A DNA stretch of 64,000 bases, taken from contig OZ025210.1 of assembly GCA_964019055.1 (NCBI GenBank), positions 7,583,547-7,647,546 of the forward strand, read 5' to 3'. Both the position numbers and the translations under genes were made by a program. The notes beneath the pieces were generated by a model. The model worked only from the letters and a program-made list of their open reading frames with translations. It searched no databases and was not told where the DNA came from. This document shows, in pieces, positions 34,301 to 46,600 of the stretch. Positions within the stretch are counted from its first letter, which is position 1. Every line of letters begins with the position of its first letter. This stretch comes from Anthopleura xanthogrammica. Taxonomy: Eukaryota > Cnidaria > Anthozoa > Actiniaria > Actiniidae.

Positions 34301-36396
34301 TCACATAAAGAAGCTACTGTTCGCCATGTCGTTGGCCATGCTTCCTGAAAATGGCGGGCTTTGAAATGCCTTCCCCGCTGAGAATCATGGTCTTTCGGAA
34401 CGCAATGAATTATGGGATCATTTTTTCGGGCAGGTTTGCATTTTCTATACAATCAAATGATATTTACTCAAATTGCTTTTTCGCTACGGCAAAGTTTGTA
34501 ATTTATCTATTTCAAAAAAACATTTGCACGATCAGTTCAAAATAAAAAACAAATTTAGACAAGATATGTATGGAGCCAAAATGGCCCCCTGGATTCTAAA
34601 ATAGCACCTTGGTTTCCATTTTACAGATTTTAGCCCATGATAGAACCAGAACAGCTTTATATATAGGATATAATATTATAATTAACCTTTTGTTTTATAT
34701 GGTAAGCGGATTAGCAAATAGTAAACTTAAACAGCCCTTTGGGCCAAAACAGCCCTAAATGTAATAGGGCCAAAATGGCTCCCGCAAACTATAATTGCCC
34801 CTCGTCCCATTTTGGCCAGCCTTTGGGCCAAAACAGCACTAAATGTTATGAGGCCAAAATGGCTCCCGCAAACTGAAATAGCCCCTCGTCCCGTTTTGGC
34901 CAGCCTTTGGGCCAAAACAGCACTAAATGTTATGAGGCCAAAATGGCTCCCGCAAACTGAAATAGCCCTCGATCGTCCCATTTTGGCCAGTCTTTGGGCC
35001 AAAACAGCACTAAATGTAATAGGGCCAAAATGGCTCCCGCAAACTGAAATAGCCCCTCGTCCCATTTTGGCCAGTCTTTGGACCAAAACAGCACTAAATG
35101 TTATGAGGCCAAAATGGCTCCCGCAAACTGAAATAGCCCCTCGTCCCGTTTTGGCCAGCCTTTGGGCCAAAACAGCACTAAATGTTACGAGGCCAAAATA
35201 GCTCCCACAAACTAAAATAGCCCCTCGTCCCATTTTGGCCAGCCTTTGGGCCAAAACAGCACAAAATGTAATAGAGCTAAAATGGCTGTGGCAGAGCCAA
35301 GATAGCTTCTTATTCTGTTTTGGCCTACCCTTGGGCCAAATCAACACTAAATGTTATAGGGTCAAAATGGCTGTGGTAGAGCCAAGATAGCCTCTTATTC
35401 TTTTTTGGCTTACCCTTGGGCCAAAACAGTACTAATAAAGCTATGCCAAAATGGCTTTCATGGGGCTTTCATGGGGCATTTTGTTCCATTTTGACCCATC
35501 TCTGGGCCAAAATAGCACTATTTTAAAAATGCCAAAACGGCTCTGTGGGGCCAAATCAGCCCTATCAAATTTACTGTGCAGGGTGTCTTTTTATATAATT
35601 TAACTAATCCAATGAGAAACACATCTAATAACCAATTGAATTTGCTTGTAGTTGGAAAAGCCAAACCGTCAAAATTATTTGAGAAATTAAAGTAACCCCG
35701 TCACTCTATGCTTTATGAATATTTCCACGTATGCCCCCTTGGCATACCATAACTTTAATATGAATGCCTTATTGGTTGGAAGGTCTTTTGGGTGTATGCC
35801 TCTTCATTAGTTTTGCTGGGCAAGTTTAAGCCGATCCGTGAGGTCGCTATCAACTGATCGAGCTATTGCTCTTCCTATTTTGCAGGAATGCACGTAATGC
35901 ACCGGCAAACGTGCGGCGGCTGCTGCTGAATCAGTAACATTGATTTTTTTTAAAAACGGTTTATATCAACATGGGGACTCCAAAAATCTTACGTATTGTG
36001 CGTTTTAATCTATTTTATATTTGTCGACTAAAATTTGTATTCTTATTTTATCAGGAATACCGCCTACCCCCTGACACTCGTCCGTACATCGGAATCTATT
36101 ATGCAGACAATATACCAGTCATAAGCCAAATTGAAGTCCGTCTCCATGGCAACGAAAAACTTGCTTTAGCAATAAATGGTCAATCACAAGACTCATTTTT
36201 CCTTAACTACACAGAACCTCAAATATTTAAAATATATCTGAACCCCATGACAGATTGTAATCGATTATTTACAATGGGAGTTGAAGATAGTTTAATGTCG
36301 TTTGATGAGCCCCTTAGTGATGGCTTATCGCACGGTTTCAAAATGTACAACGCTCATCCAAGCGGAGAAACTTACTTTACTCGTACGCGCAAATGA
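22343..36396 (+). CDS. Type II membrane serine beta-lactamase-like protein 1 (LACTBL1-like)
   Basis: Exons: (22343-22358 tentative), 26917-27251, 27790-27930, 28354-28497, 29052-29170, 29335-29487, 30423-30554, 31072-31189, 32202-32268, 32684-32824, 33082-33194, 36055-36396. They total 606 residues with all phases consistent. Layout: a cytoplasmic N-terminus, a Lys-rich stop-transfer and TM helix (YLIVLFLLLFFVTTSVIM), then an extracellular domain of the beta-lactamase/PBP-4 (PF00144-type) family. It has the SxxK motif (SISK) at 28477-28488 and YSN across the 29487/30423 splice. The glycine-rich GWGWLSPAGG-like segment is present at about 31130. The third active-site motif (HTG/KTG) is not evident; GYNSFVG stands near the expected place. 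In animals this family includes LACTB and LACTBL1, serine hydrolases or polymer-forming proteins. The substrate here is unknown. The 3' neighbour at 37547-47395 is a paralogue. Confidence 0.87.
23219..23660. repeat. Minisatellite, 83-88-bp unit, five copies
   Basis: The phrase cattgccatttcttaccaat recurs at 23241, 23329, 23417 and 23501, with a variant at 23584. Each copy is followed by gcggcc..ttattga and runs of CAT. It is a tandem repeat inside the putative first intron of beta-lactamase-like gene 1. Confidence 0.9.
24000..26900. other. Long putative first intron of beta-lactamase-like gene 1
   Basis: Nothing coding is recognised. The short open frames here (for example near 25757-26196 and 26658-26870) have no domain and poor splice context. 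The sequence is AT-rich without obvious tandem repeats. Confidence 0.45.
26917..27251 (+). CDS. Beta-lactamase-like gene 1: cytoplasmic and transmembrane exon
   Basis: Acceptor CAATCCCCAG, donor AATGAG|GTAAAG in phase 0. It encodes a polar cytoplasmic region, EEPQKKKALKKR and a TM helix ending SLFIWR. FIWR recurs at the same place in the paralogue (GLFIWR), which supports the model. The alternative acceptor three bases on (cccagcag) keeps the frame. Confidence 0.8.
28354..28497 (+). CDS. Beta-lactamase-like gene 1: nucleophile exon (SxxK)
   Basis: Acceptor CTTCGCAG|ACAG, donor TTACA|GTAAGT, phase 0-0, 48 codons. It encodes the beta-strand SIVYLDKILWEGGFGV and the active-site YPCASISKILT. The SISK serine and lysine are the expected acyl-enzyme nucleophile and base. 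The paralogue exon has the same length and phases. Confidence 0.88.
28871..28949. repeat. (CATGCAA)n heptamer array
   Basis: About 11 perfect heptamers in intron 3 of beta-lactamase-like gene 1. Inverse copies (ttgcatg) occur some 170 bases upstream, so a hairpin is possible. Confidence 0.95.
29335..30554 (+). CDS. Beta-lactamase-like gene 1: exons carrying the YSN motif
   Basis: Exon 29335-29487 ends TATAG|GTTAGC and exon 30423-30554 begins CAG|TAATCT. Together they spell PQYSNLGWSLLG in phase 2. Tyr and Asn of YSN are the second catalytic motif of serine beta-lactamases and PBPs. The intron between them carries MITE family M1 copy 2. Confidence 0.87.
29751..29922. mobile_element. MITE family M1, copy 2
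   Basis: This is the best-preserved copy. The left arm reads ttgggcgtttgttttgcccc and the right arm ggggcaaaatattacgccca, with an inner pair cacgtgtcattt/aatgacacgtg. The right end acgcccaagcttaagaggtc is identical to copy 1. Confidence 0.85.
30808..31015. repeat. (CTAC)n and (TACTCCC)n microsatellites
   Basis: A CTAC tetramer block is followed by TACCTAC and then TACTCCC heptamer blocks. It lies just upstream of the exon at 31072 in beta-lactamase-like gene 1. Confidence 0.95.
31320..32190. repeat. Composite dispersed repeat with a hairpin core and internal duplication
   Basis: This fills most of intron 7 of beta-lactamase-like gene 1. It includes a hairpin at 31721-31874. Two copies of a roughly 160-base unit (about 31890-32040 and 32050-32190) share ttatcgggtataaaggtcca. 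The part around 31615-31690 (gtgggtcgtcggtgatcg) and the ttatcgggtataaaggtcca phrase reappear inverted at about 58510-58700. Confidence 0.75.
31721..31874. repeat. MITE-like hairpin
   Basis: The left arm begins cggaatcgaaatatg and contains gaccaatttgaataact and gactagcctc. The right arm is its reverse complement, ending catatttcgattcg. Confidence 0.82.
32266..32322. repeat. (GTAG)n tract starting at a splice donor
   Basis: The donor of the exon 32202-32268 (GAAG|GTAGGT) is itself the first unit of a GTAG/GTAA repeat of about 13 units. Several neighbouring GT sites therefore resemble donors. Confidence 0.9.
33515..35580. mobile_element. About 2.06-kb inverted-repeat element with internal 84-bp satellite
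   Basis: The left end reads cacagtaaatcggatagggc, followed by ggttttggcc. The right end ggccaaatcagccctatcaa, followed by atttactgtg, is its reverse complement with few mismatches over about 30 bases. CA flanks both ends and could be a short target duplication. The interior is full of TTTGGCC-type phrases and includes a tandem array at about 34741-35510. There is no transposase. It occupies the last intron of beta-lactamase-like gene 1. Confidence 0.7.
34741..35510. repeat. 84-bp tandem satellite, about ten units
   Basis: The phrase gggccaaaacag (or a close variant) recurs at 34741, 34825, 34909, 34996, 35080, 35164, 35248, 35333, 35418 and 35504. The spacing is 84-87 bases. The open frames across it on both strands repeat the same peptide and are not genes. 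Confidence 0.95.
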
Positions 36397-37503
36397 ATGA
36401 GCTGCCAATCAAACGTTTAGCCGGGTAAAACTGCTTGGCAACATGGAAATTAGTAGATGTAAAAAGACTTCGGACATTGATATAAATGAATATGAAATTT
36501 ATAAAGCGTTCATCATCTTTAAGGTGAAGAGGAAGTCAAGTCTGGTATTATAGCAGCAGCGATGTAAGCAGATGTGCTTCAGGTTTAGACTCTTGAACAA
36601 GTTCAACTTGGAGGTACAATATATTTATATATCTACAAACGTACTGAGGAATAATAGAAGTCAACATGACAATTAGGTCATCGTTGGCTTGGGCCATGTC
36701 ATGCTTGTGAACATTCAACGTATGATATTTTTGACTGACCTCGAATTCGTGACCTTGGTACAAGTCTTCCTACGTCTCTCTCAGACAAATATGAAAACAA
36801 TTTTATGCCTCACATCCCATATCAGTCACGTGGCATTAACTTCAAAGAATACCGAGCAAAGTAAACATCTGCTATAAAGTCATTAACAATGTTTATTTGC
36901 AGATACGACACGCTGATTTGACTTGAAATTCCAATACTTGTGTGCCTCGTCAAACAAAATCCCATGATCCTTTTGAAAATCATCTGCAGTTAAGATTCTT
37001 TGTTAGTATTGCGATGTATCTTAACAGGATGGCATCCTAAAGCCACCACTTATTAGAGGTATTAAATAAACAATTACAGAATCAGTGTACATATTGTATA
37101 GCGATACTTCATGTTTACTAACAATGACATTGTGATTTTAATATGCCAAACATATTTTCATTAAAGTTCTTAAAACTGCAAATTGCCTTGTTCTACTAGC
37201 CAATTCATCTCTGGTTGGCACATGAATGACAAAGGCTTACGTCCCATGAAGTATCGCTATATTAAGGCCTTATAAAAAGTCTAAAAAGCACGGGACTCCG
37301 TTCGTGTTCACGAGAATCTTTAACTAAGAAGTCCTCAGGTGGGCTGTACCAAGAAGAACAAAAAGAAAAAGTGCTTATAATTTGGATAATCCAGCTATCA
37401 TACTTGACATTAAATGATAAAAAGATTTGCGTCACGAAATATTTGATAAATTACATTTTTTTAACATGCAAATTTTTAAAGGTCATTCATGCAAATAAAG
37501 CGA
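36397..37503. other. Interval between the two beta-lactamase-like genes
   Basis: It holds the 3' untranslated region of gene 1 and the upstream region of gene 2. An AATAAA at 37065-37070 is one possible polyadenylation signal for gene 1. No exon is recognised. Confidence 0.45.
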
Positions 37504-37510
37504 TATAAAT
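37504..37510 (+). promoter_or_regulatory. Possible TATA box of beta-lactamase-like gene 2
   Basis: TATAAAT lies 37 bases upstream of the ATG at 37547. The spacing would give a very short 5' leader. This rests on a motif match only. Confidence 0.3.
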
Positions 37511-37546
37511 AATCTTAGATGTGTTGTGCCTAGTACTGATGGTGGT

Positions 37547-37601
37547 ATGACAGAAGTTACAGCATTTCGGACCAAAACTGGAAACAACCCAGTGTTCTAT
37601 G
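37547..37601 (+). CDS. Beta-lactamase-like gene 2: first coding exon
   Basis: ATG at 37547 opens MTEVTAFRTKTGNNPVFY and ends TATG|GTAAAT in phase 1. The phase fits the acceptor TTTAAACAG|TTAC at 39893. The NPVF/Y ending resembles NPxY-type sorting signals, but that is only a motif likeness. An in-frame ATG at 39950 is the fallback start. Confidence 0.6.
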
Positions 37602-40600
37602 GTAAATCATTATAATGTATTTGTAATTATGCGTATTTTGTGACTCAAACTTGCCCAAAGGTTGGATTTCTTTTCGACAGCGATAAAATCAAGCATTTAA
37701 AAAAAATTCGATTTGAAACTCAAAAGTAGGCGATGACAGTTCGAGAACTCAATGTGTTCACATTGCCTGTTACATGTACGTATTTTAAGCAAAAACATCT
37801 CTTTGTTTCAACTGACTATCACCAGCAGAAATACAATTGCCAGTGACACTTCGTCGATCGTTTTGGAATTTTCTGTGACATCTTATGAACACCAATCTAA
37901 ATAAGGTCTTTGTTACAAAGATGTTAATACAGACATGTATAACTGACCATGAACTGCTACAGACAGGTATGTTATATGTAAAGTCATATTGTCAAGCCTC
38001 AAGGAAATTATTATATTTCTATCAATATTATGCGGTTGAGTTAACAACCATTTTCTGATGCGTTGTCAGTTGCCTTTCATTTGCTATATACCTAGTTCTA
38101 AAGTACTGTATGTGGCAGTGCGTAGCTTAGAATATCCATAACCGAACAGCCACACGAGCGGTGAAAATGTTCCGCAAAAAATGACCCCTTTTCTCATTTC
38201 TGATTAGCGTTTTTGGCTTGGTTTTTGTGATATAACTTACATAGACATTAGACATTTGTTCAGGGACTTGTTTTATGTCTTTTATTTGTCGCTGGTTTTG
38301 CGATTAAATTACATGCACGGCTTGCATGAAGACATGCATGTATTTATCTTCCATCACGATGTCAACATAGCTAACTAATTTCTTATCGCTTCACTATGAA
38401 TGACTTTTTTTCTAATTACATAATAGCTTGGGGGCAGAACTTAATGCATTTGTCTGTAAACTTCTTAGAATTCCAATGTTGTTAGTTACCTACCACTTTT
38501 TTGGTTTATTTCTTTTGGCTTGGGATTGATTACTTCTTATAAGAACCTTCGTGAGTGGAATTAATACATTCTTAATCGACAACTAATACTTCATAATACT
38601 TCTTAATATAGTAAGTTTTACAGGATTAACGCTTGTACAGAAAATATCCATTTATGGCAAGGAAAGTAATTTCCAGTTTGGATAGATTATAATCACTATT
38701 TGTCGAAAATCTTTTAATGTTTAAGAGATAATTAAATATTTCTAATACCAATATTTTAATATTGAAAAAAACTCACGGCTTCATGTTTCACCGACTTCAT
38801 GTTTAACGTCATCAGTCTACTAAAAGCTAAAATTGACTTAATGACTTTAACGCTACACACGTTTTCCCGAAGCTAAAAATACAATGACATACCAAAGAGA
38901 TGTATCCAATGATGTTCATCTTTAAGAATTAGTTTATAAAACATAGTAAGAATAGCACAGATATTGTAATAAATCTGGCTCCAAAGTCAGCAAGAAAAAC
39001 TTAATTAATTCTCATAACTCTAATAAATTGCCTGGCCAAAGGTCTACAAAACTTGTCAAGAAGTGGCCTCTTTGATTTTATCAGCACAAGCAAGTTGCCT
39101 ATTTCTTTAATTCACAGACAGAACTTTAAAGTCTTTTACTGTCGTAAAATCAACATTCATCAAATTCGTAATTTCGCAATTCAATTTTGAAATGTTCGTA
39201 TTTGAAGAGAATACAACATTACCTTCATTTTGCCGACTTTAAGGTTGTTGCGAGCTGTAGAAATGAAGATATAGGACATTTTACTAATTAAGCTCCAAAA
39301 TATGGGCCCGATACATTTTCTATAATTTTACACACTGAATCCAATAGCAATACTTCATGTTTACAAACGACAGCGTTCAATGATGTTAAGATACCAACCA
39401 TTTGAACAAAAGTTCGCACATGTTGCCTTGGTGGTTGGCACACCGTAATGACAAAGCCTTACGTCACAGTATAGTTTAGTACGAAGTATCGCTATCATAG
39501 TACCAAATAAGAGAAAATGTATGGGCATCAGTATTTTTTGCAGTACACTACCTATATTTGAGCTGTTTTTCATTCTATTGCTCTGAAATTCCACACTATG
39601 CCATATTTTTACATGGAGTTTCTGACAATGTCATCAAAGTCCTAGAGTTCTTAAAAAGTACATAATAACGGACTTTAAGGGTTGAAAAGGTCGAAATATA
39701 GACGAAATTTCTGAGTTGCCAAAAGAAATCGTACTTTGATGTGTAAGAAGATTTAAAAAGGTGGCTACATTACTTCGTTTCTCTATTGCAAGCAAATAAA
39801 AAGTTATTCTTTAATTGAACACCTCTTTGCAAAACATAACCATTATATTACGTCCAATATGTCGCCATTGAATGCTAAATTTTGTTTAAACAGTTACTGA
39901 AGTAAATCCTCACACTGCCCATAGAAACCCTTCATCGAGACCCGTCAGTATGAGCCTCGGTGATCCAGCATCCCCTGAGACGCAGCCTGCAATGCAACCA
40001 AAGCGAACGTTCCCTTGGGATTACACTGTCAATGCAAAACGGCAATCTCCTGTGCCAGAACTCGAAGCGTATACTCCCAGAAAGCTCGAAATTATATCTG
40101 AGAATATCCATGACTATCCATCAAGTCAGCAAATGAATAGAAAACCTCCCCGCGATTTACGATTTTCATTGGATAATCCTGCCTTTGACGAGAGAGAAAA
40201 ACCTTCTATCCGAAATCAAGAATATGTCCAATCCATTCCACCAAAGGATGTAGAACCTGGATTGCAAAGAAAATATCCGTCTTCTCCGGAGGAACAAAAG
40301 AACACCAAGAAGAAGAAGAATAACTGTAAATTCTGTGCCCTGATTATTATTGTGATAATATTACTTTTGCTGTTATTAACAATGACGGGTTTATTTATAT
40401 GGAGAATGGTTTGCTGCAATGAAAAGAACGACAAGTTGCTTACCACACCTACAGTAAGTGATTGATTATTACTTTTAAAATGATAAATAGTTAGGGGATC
40501 GATTTGTTTTCCAATTTTCCAAAATCATTAGGAGATTACACGCTTAAATAATTGAAGAATTGAAAAGGTTTCAAGCCTTCTGTAAGTGCAGGAAGAAAGC

Positions 40601-43600
40601 TGTTATACAATACATACTTAATTCATCTTTTTTTTCCCTTCAGCCTGCTTCTGCTACTTCACCCTCGGGATGCAAAGTCAACCCAAATCCTATTGTCTTT
40701 TCAACTCTTCCACAACGTATACTGAAGGAACTCGACAATTTTAGTGCATTCTTGGAAGAGGGAGTCAAAAACAATCAATCAGTGAGTTAATAATGACTTT
40801 CTTTTAGCAAACAGGGATGGTATGAGTAATTAGTAATGACAGACCTGCTTTACAAGTGTCCTGTTGCTCCAAGGAACAGCTCTCATTCCAGATTAAGTGG
40901 CTTGCACTTGCATGCACGACTGACAGTTCCAGCAGCACTGAGAGTTTTTGCTTTCGTCCATCAAACCAAATCCCAACCAAAACGCTAGGAGTGTAGATTG
41001 CTGTTTTAGTAGTGTAACTATATAAACATGTATTTTAGGCAATTGCTAAACACTTCATTATATAGAATATGTGATTTTTGTTTTCGGTTTTGTTCACAGG
41101 CTGCAGTTAGTGTGAACATCGTGTATGGAGATAAAGTGATATGGGAAAAGGGGTTGGGAGTGTTGAACAAAACCGAACAACCTCCACGATCACCGAACAG
41201 TAGGACTATGTATCCTTGTGCAAGTGTTTCAAAAGTACTAACGGTATGTACACAATCACTGAGTCATTCTTTTAGTTATGTTGTATAAATCATATATGGG
41301 GAAGAATTTTTCTAAATTTTTTTAAAAAATTTCTTCAGTCAACCAACATATACACTTACTACTGAGACTATCACTACCTCTTGCACCACTGACTACTTTA
41401 ACTACCACTGCTGCTAGAGGGATCCTACTTGTCCCGTGAAAAAACAGTAAGCATAGTACATATTAGCAGACACTAGTCCCATTGTTTTCTATTGTTTTAT
41501 GTTTTCAAGTTTCTTTCACGGACCAGGTAAAATCACTCTACTGCTACTGCTACTGCTACTGCTACTGCTACTGCTACTGCTACTGCTACTGCTACTGCTA
41601 CTGCTACTGCTACTGCTACTGCTACTGCTACCGCTACTGCTACCGCTACCGCTACCGCTACTGCTACCGCTACCGCTACCGCTACCGCTACCGCTACCGC
41701 TACCGCTACTGCTACTGCTACCGCTACTGCTACTGCTACTGCTACTGCTACTGCTACTGCTACTGCTACTGCTACTGCTACTGCTACTGCTACTGCTACT
41801 GCTACTGCTACTGCTACTGCTACTGCTACTGCTACTGCTACTGCTACTGCTACTGCTACTGCTACTGCTACTGCTACTGCTACTGCTACTGCTACTGCTA
41901 CTGCTACTGCTACTGCTACTGCTACTGCTACTGCTACTGCTACTGCTACTGCTACTGCTACTGCTACTGCTACTGCTACTGCTACTGCTACTGCTACTGC
42001 TACTGCTACTGCTACTGCTACTGCTACTGCTACTGCTACTGCTACTGCTACTGCTACTGCTACTGCTACTGCTACTGCTACTGCTACTGCTACTGCTACT
42101 GCTACTGCTACTGCTACTGCTACTGCTACTGCTACTGCTACTGCTACTGCTACTGCTACTGCTACTGCTACTGCTACTGCTACTGCTACTGCTACTGCTA
42201 CTGCTACTGCTACTGCTACTGCTACTGCTACTGCTACTGCTACTGCTACTGCTACTGCTACTGCTACTGCTACTGCTACTGCTACTGCTACTGCTACTGC
42301 TACTGCTACTGCTACTGCTACTGCTACTGCTACTGCTACTGCTACTGCTACTGCTACTGCTACTGCTACTGCTACTGCTACTGCTACTGCTACTGCTACT
42401 GCTACTGCTACTGCTACTGCTACTGCTACTGCTACTGCTACTGCTACTGCTACTGCTACTGCTACTGCTACTGCTACTGCTACTGCTACTGCTACTGCTA
42501 CTGCTACTGCTACTGCTACTGCTACTGCTACTGCTACTGCTACTGCTACTGCTACTGCTACTGCTACTGCTACTGCTACTGCTACTGCTACTGCTACTGC
42601 TACTGCTACTGCTACTGCTACTGCTACTGCTACTGCTACTGCTACTGCTACTGCTACTGCTACTGCTACTGCTACTGCTACTGCTACTGCTACTGCTACT
42701 GCTACTGCTACTGCTACTGCTACTGCTACTGCTACTGCTACTGCTACTGCTACTGCTACTGCTACTGCTACTGCTACTGCTACTGCTACTGCTACTGCTA
42801 CTGCTATTTATAATTAACTCAGCTCATGTCTAGTTTCTAGTTTTTAGAGTATATTGGATAGTCTGACACATACAAACAATAGAAATTTTTATTTCAATTA
42901 TATATTTCATTTTTTTCTTCTATTCAGGCGGTGGTGTTGTTCAAGTTAGTAAACGATGCAAGAGTGCGATCACTTGACGATAAAGTTGTTAAATATGAGG
43001 CAAGTTTCAGTGTGAAAAACCCATTCAACAATTTACAAATTTCTCTCAGGTAAGCAGGTTACAAATCGTACTTTTCCGTTTAGAGTACACCTATAGTTTT
43101 GTAATTTACCTTTCCGGAGTTTCAGACTAGTAAATACTATACCCCGTCTCATAGCATAAGATGATTATGGGATGGAAGTTTAGGACGAGGTTGGACAGAT
43201 TCGGAATAGCGTATCCTCGATTTTAAAGCCACTGACCCTTTGCGTTTCAACTTCAGAACAGCAAATCGCGTGACTCATACTACGAGAGAATCACGCACAC
43301 CTATGTTACTTCTGAGATTGCCCTCCGTTTAGTCAACCCGCACACAATGAAAACGTCTAGAACTCCAGCTCTTGATCGTTCATAATAAAAAAAAGTACTT
43401 TTGTTTTATGTATATCATGCCTAATGAGGGAAGTCCACTATTATAAAAGTTTATTCTAAATTACAACAAAACTCTTGACAGGGAACTTGCTGCTCAACGT
43501 TCGGGTTTAAAGCGTGAAGCACCGTGTTATCCAATACCTGAAGGAAGTACAAATCTGTGCCCCTATGACTACAATACAATGCTGAACCGAATCAAGAATC

Positions 43601-46600
43601 TTACTTTGATAAGAAGCCCAGGATCAAAACCGCAGTACAGGTTAGAATCTGTTGCACAAAAGTTCTTTAAATACCGATTGATTGGCTAATTTTGGAAATT
43701 TTTGTTGTTGCAAATTACTGGCTTTAGAGAGTAAAAAAGACAAAGGCGTGACTGTTATATTGATGACACTAATAATAGGAGCTACGTTTGTTAGCTGACC
43801 ATCAGCATGGTTGCGACGAAGGCATAACATTCAAGCAACACATACCCTAGCCCCAATCGTTTGATCTCTCTTCTCTTTCAAAAATGCAATGAGAAGCCGC
43901 CGGACAAAAATCCTCAAAGGAGAGAACCAACAGAAGATCCACTCATAATTGTGGGTCGTCCTAGTATCGAACCCCGGCATAAGCATCTTTTTTTATTAAT
44001 ATTATAATATTTATTAATTTCAGCAACCTTGGCTATGCTCTTCTTGGCAGAGTTTTATTTCATTCCTTTTCCTCTTCTGGTTTAGACTTCAATCAATGGA
44101 TGAAGAATGAAATTTTCTCAAAACTCAACATGATGAATACAACGTTTTCACCATCCAACAGGTATAATGATTAATGCTTTCTAACAAGTTGCCCTTGTTA
44201 GGCACTTAAGAAACAATTTGAGATCGATCGAAGGAAGAGAAGCTATCACCGGCTTTCCATATACAATTTTTTTTAAATGGGGAAATCGGTTTGCAAAAGT
44301 GACACTTTATTGATGGTCCTTATTTCCGTGGTCAATTTAAAAGAGAGAATGACGGAAAGATATTGTTAGATAAAAAGGAATGAAAGGGAAAATGCCAAGG
44401 GACGGATTTTACGTCATATTCGAAAGCCAAATCAGCAAGTAAGATGACTGAAACTCAATTTGTCAGTCAACTATCGCTTGGCTTAACTGAGGTAAGACGT
44501 GAATAATTACTAACTAAGGGCCTATATTTTCAGTCGAATAACAGACCTTGAGAGCTAGACGCGATTTTGCCATCTGGGTTAATCTACAGGATCCTTTTCT
44601 GTTCTAAATCATTTTCTTAATTTTTTTTTTTTTCAGTAAAAAGTTAAAAATGCCGCTGGGATACTTGGATGGTACGTATGTTAACCCTATTTACGACTGG
44701 GGCTGGCTTCAACCTACAGGTGGTATGTTTTCTACGGTCGATGATTTATCCAAGGTAAAATGTTTTAGTTATTTCACTCCTGACACTGAATGAAGATAAT
44801 GTTTACAATATGAGAAATGTAGGTTTTGCTAAGTGGTTCTTAAAAGATAAACCCAAACAATGAAAATCGGTTTCTTGTTTCCTGAAAGTGTCGAGAAAAA
44901 GTTTGGTTTCAGAAGTTTGGTTTCAGTAAATATGAATATGAAACACATACATGTTTTATAGCGACTATCAAACACTGCTCGCTTCTTGCCTTCAATAAAC
45001 GTTCTTGATGGCTCTGCCCCTGGTTTCCCTACTTTTCGGTTAGTGTCCGCACAGTGCGGAATTCTAATTTATATATATATATGACGGATATAACGTACAC
45101 GTCAAAAGGTATGCACTTTTTTTATGATGCAAAGGGGTACGAAGAGCGCGGGGTGCATAGGGCATTTCTATTTGTCCTTTTCTCTCAGGATGTTTTCTCT
45201 GTAATTTTGATAATCCCTTTTCTGTGCATCATTTTATTTCTTTTTTCCAACTTGACATTAGTATCTTTTGCTAATGTAAGCTTGCTACCCACAATAAAGG
45301 GTTTGGTTTTTTTCCTCCACAGCTGCTTATAGAGCTCATGACTAATAAGGACAATAATAGGTTTCTTTCTACATCATTGACTGAAGAACTGTTTAAGCCA
45401 GGTACGAATTGCATGGAGATTCCTGAACAGTAAAGCTAGGTGTACTATATTTCTGAACTCGATTAAAAACTTTCTAATAACCTATCTATATCCATGCCCA
45501 ATAAATCACTAGTCAACCAAGGTTGGCCTTGTGGATAGTTCATAGAGTAGACTTTCGTTTAGAGATGGACGTGCATGAACAGATGTTACATTAAAGGATT
45601 CATTAATTGTACGTCAAGGCCTAGGGACTGAGCAATCTCAGATATAACTATTTCATGTGATAACTTTGCAATGTGTGACAAGTTAATGGTATGTTTATAA
45701 TTATAGACTATATCTTCCCCGATAGTAAAACAATTACTGGAACTCCTTGGGAAATGAAGCAGCACGATGGCTACATCATAAGAGAGAAAGCTGGATACAT
45801 ATACGGTTACAACAGTTATGTTGCCATGGTTCCTGAAATCAGACTGGGTGAGTACTCAGCCAATGCACTCTTATTCAGTTTTTGAATCTCTTACAAAATA
45901 GCCTGCGTAACATAGCAACTAAATAATACTAAAGGAACAGTTATCGGGAAATTGGATGTCCAAGTCAAAGACACTGACTTCACAAAACCAGAATAAAAGT
46001 TAAGGATGAGAATCGGCAAAACATTTATGGTGATTATTCATTGTTGGAAAATGATCATTTTCCATTATTGTCTGTGACTTGAATACATTTTAAATCTATG
46101 AACGTGAATATTCTTAATTTTGTATTAGTGGGCCTTCAGTTTGGGACATTGGAACAAAATCCGACATCTAAGTGTGAAAAGTTTGAAAATTTCAATTTTC
46201 AAATACTGGCCAATGACAAGCTGTATCACTTAAACTGCTGAACGCCTCTCAGAAAACCATGTGTTTTTTCTTTTTATTTGAAGGAATGAATATGTTCTGT
46301 ACTGACTGCCAGCAGAAGTTTGGCTCCTCTATTCCGAAATATTTCACAAAGATACTTTCAGAATTCAAAGAAGAATTTGTTCGTGCCTCTACCAAGGTAA
46401 ATATCACTGACCGCTGGGGGATTTTTCTTTTGTAGGTTACGCGATGATGATAGAGGTACATTAATCTAGCATGAAGCATTCTGGTCTAGCTTGCATGCAT
46501 AGTATATAAATCTGGCATTAATTGTTCATTACTTTTTATATAGTCATGTATATACAAGATAACAAAATATAGAAATGAAGAAATAAGAAAAATGATAAAA

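Noticed and set aside
34727..35347. 206-codon repetitive open frame on the minus strand and a 129-codon frame on the plus strand
   Set aside because: Both are translations of the 84-bp satellite. Codon use is repeat-driven and no domain or splice context supports them.
34741..35510. Regular 84-bp repeats as a CRISPR-like array
   Set aside because: The units are contiguous near-identical copies with no variable spacers, in a eukaryotic intron.
41482..42833. Two plus-strand open frames of over 440 codons (poly-Leu; Tyr-Cys repeats)
   Set aside because: The hexamer CTACTG contains no stop codon. The array sits in an intron between phase-matched exons at 41243 and 42928.
43940..43985. tRNA-like B-box (ggggttcgatac on the minus strand)
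   Set aside because: No matching A-box or cloverleaf could be drawn. It may be a SINE or tRNA relic, but the evidence is too thin.
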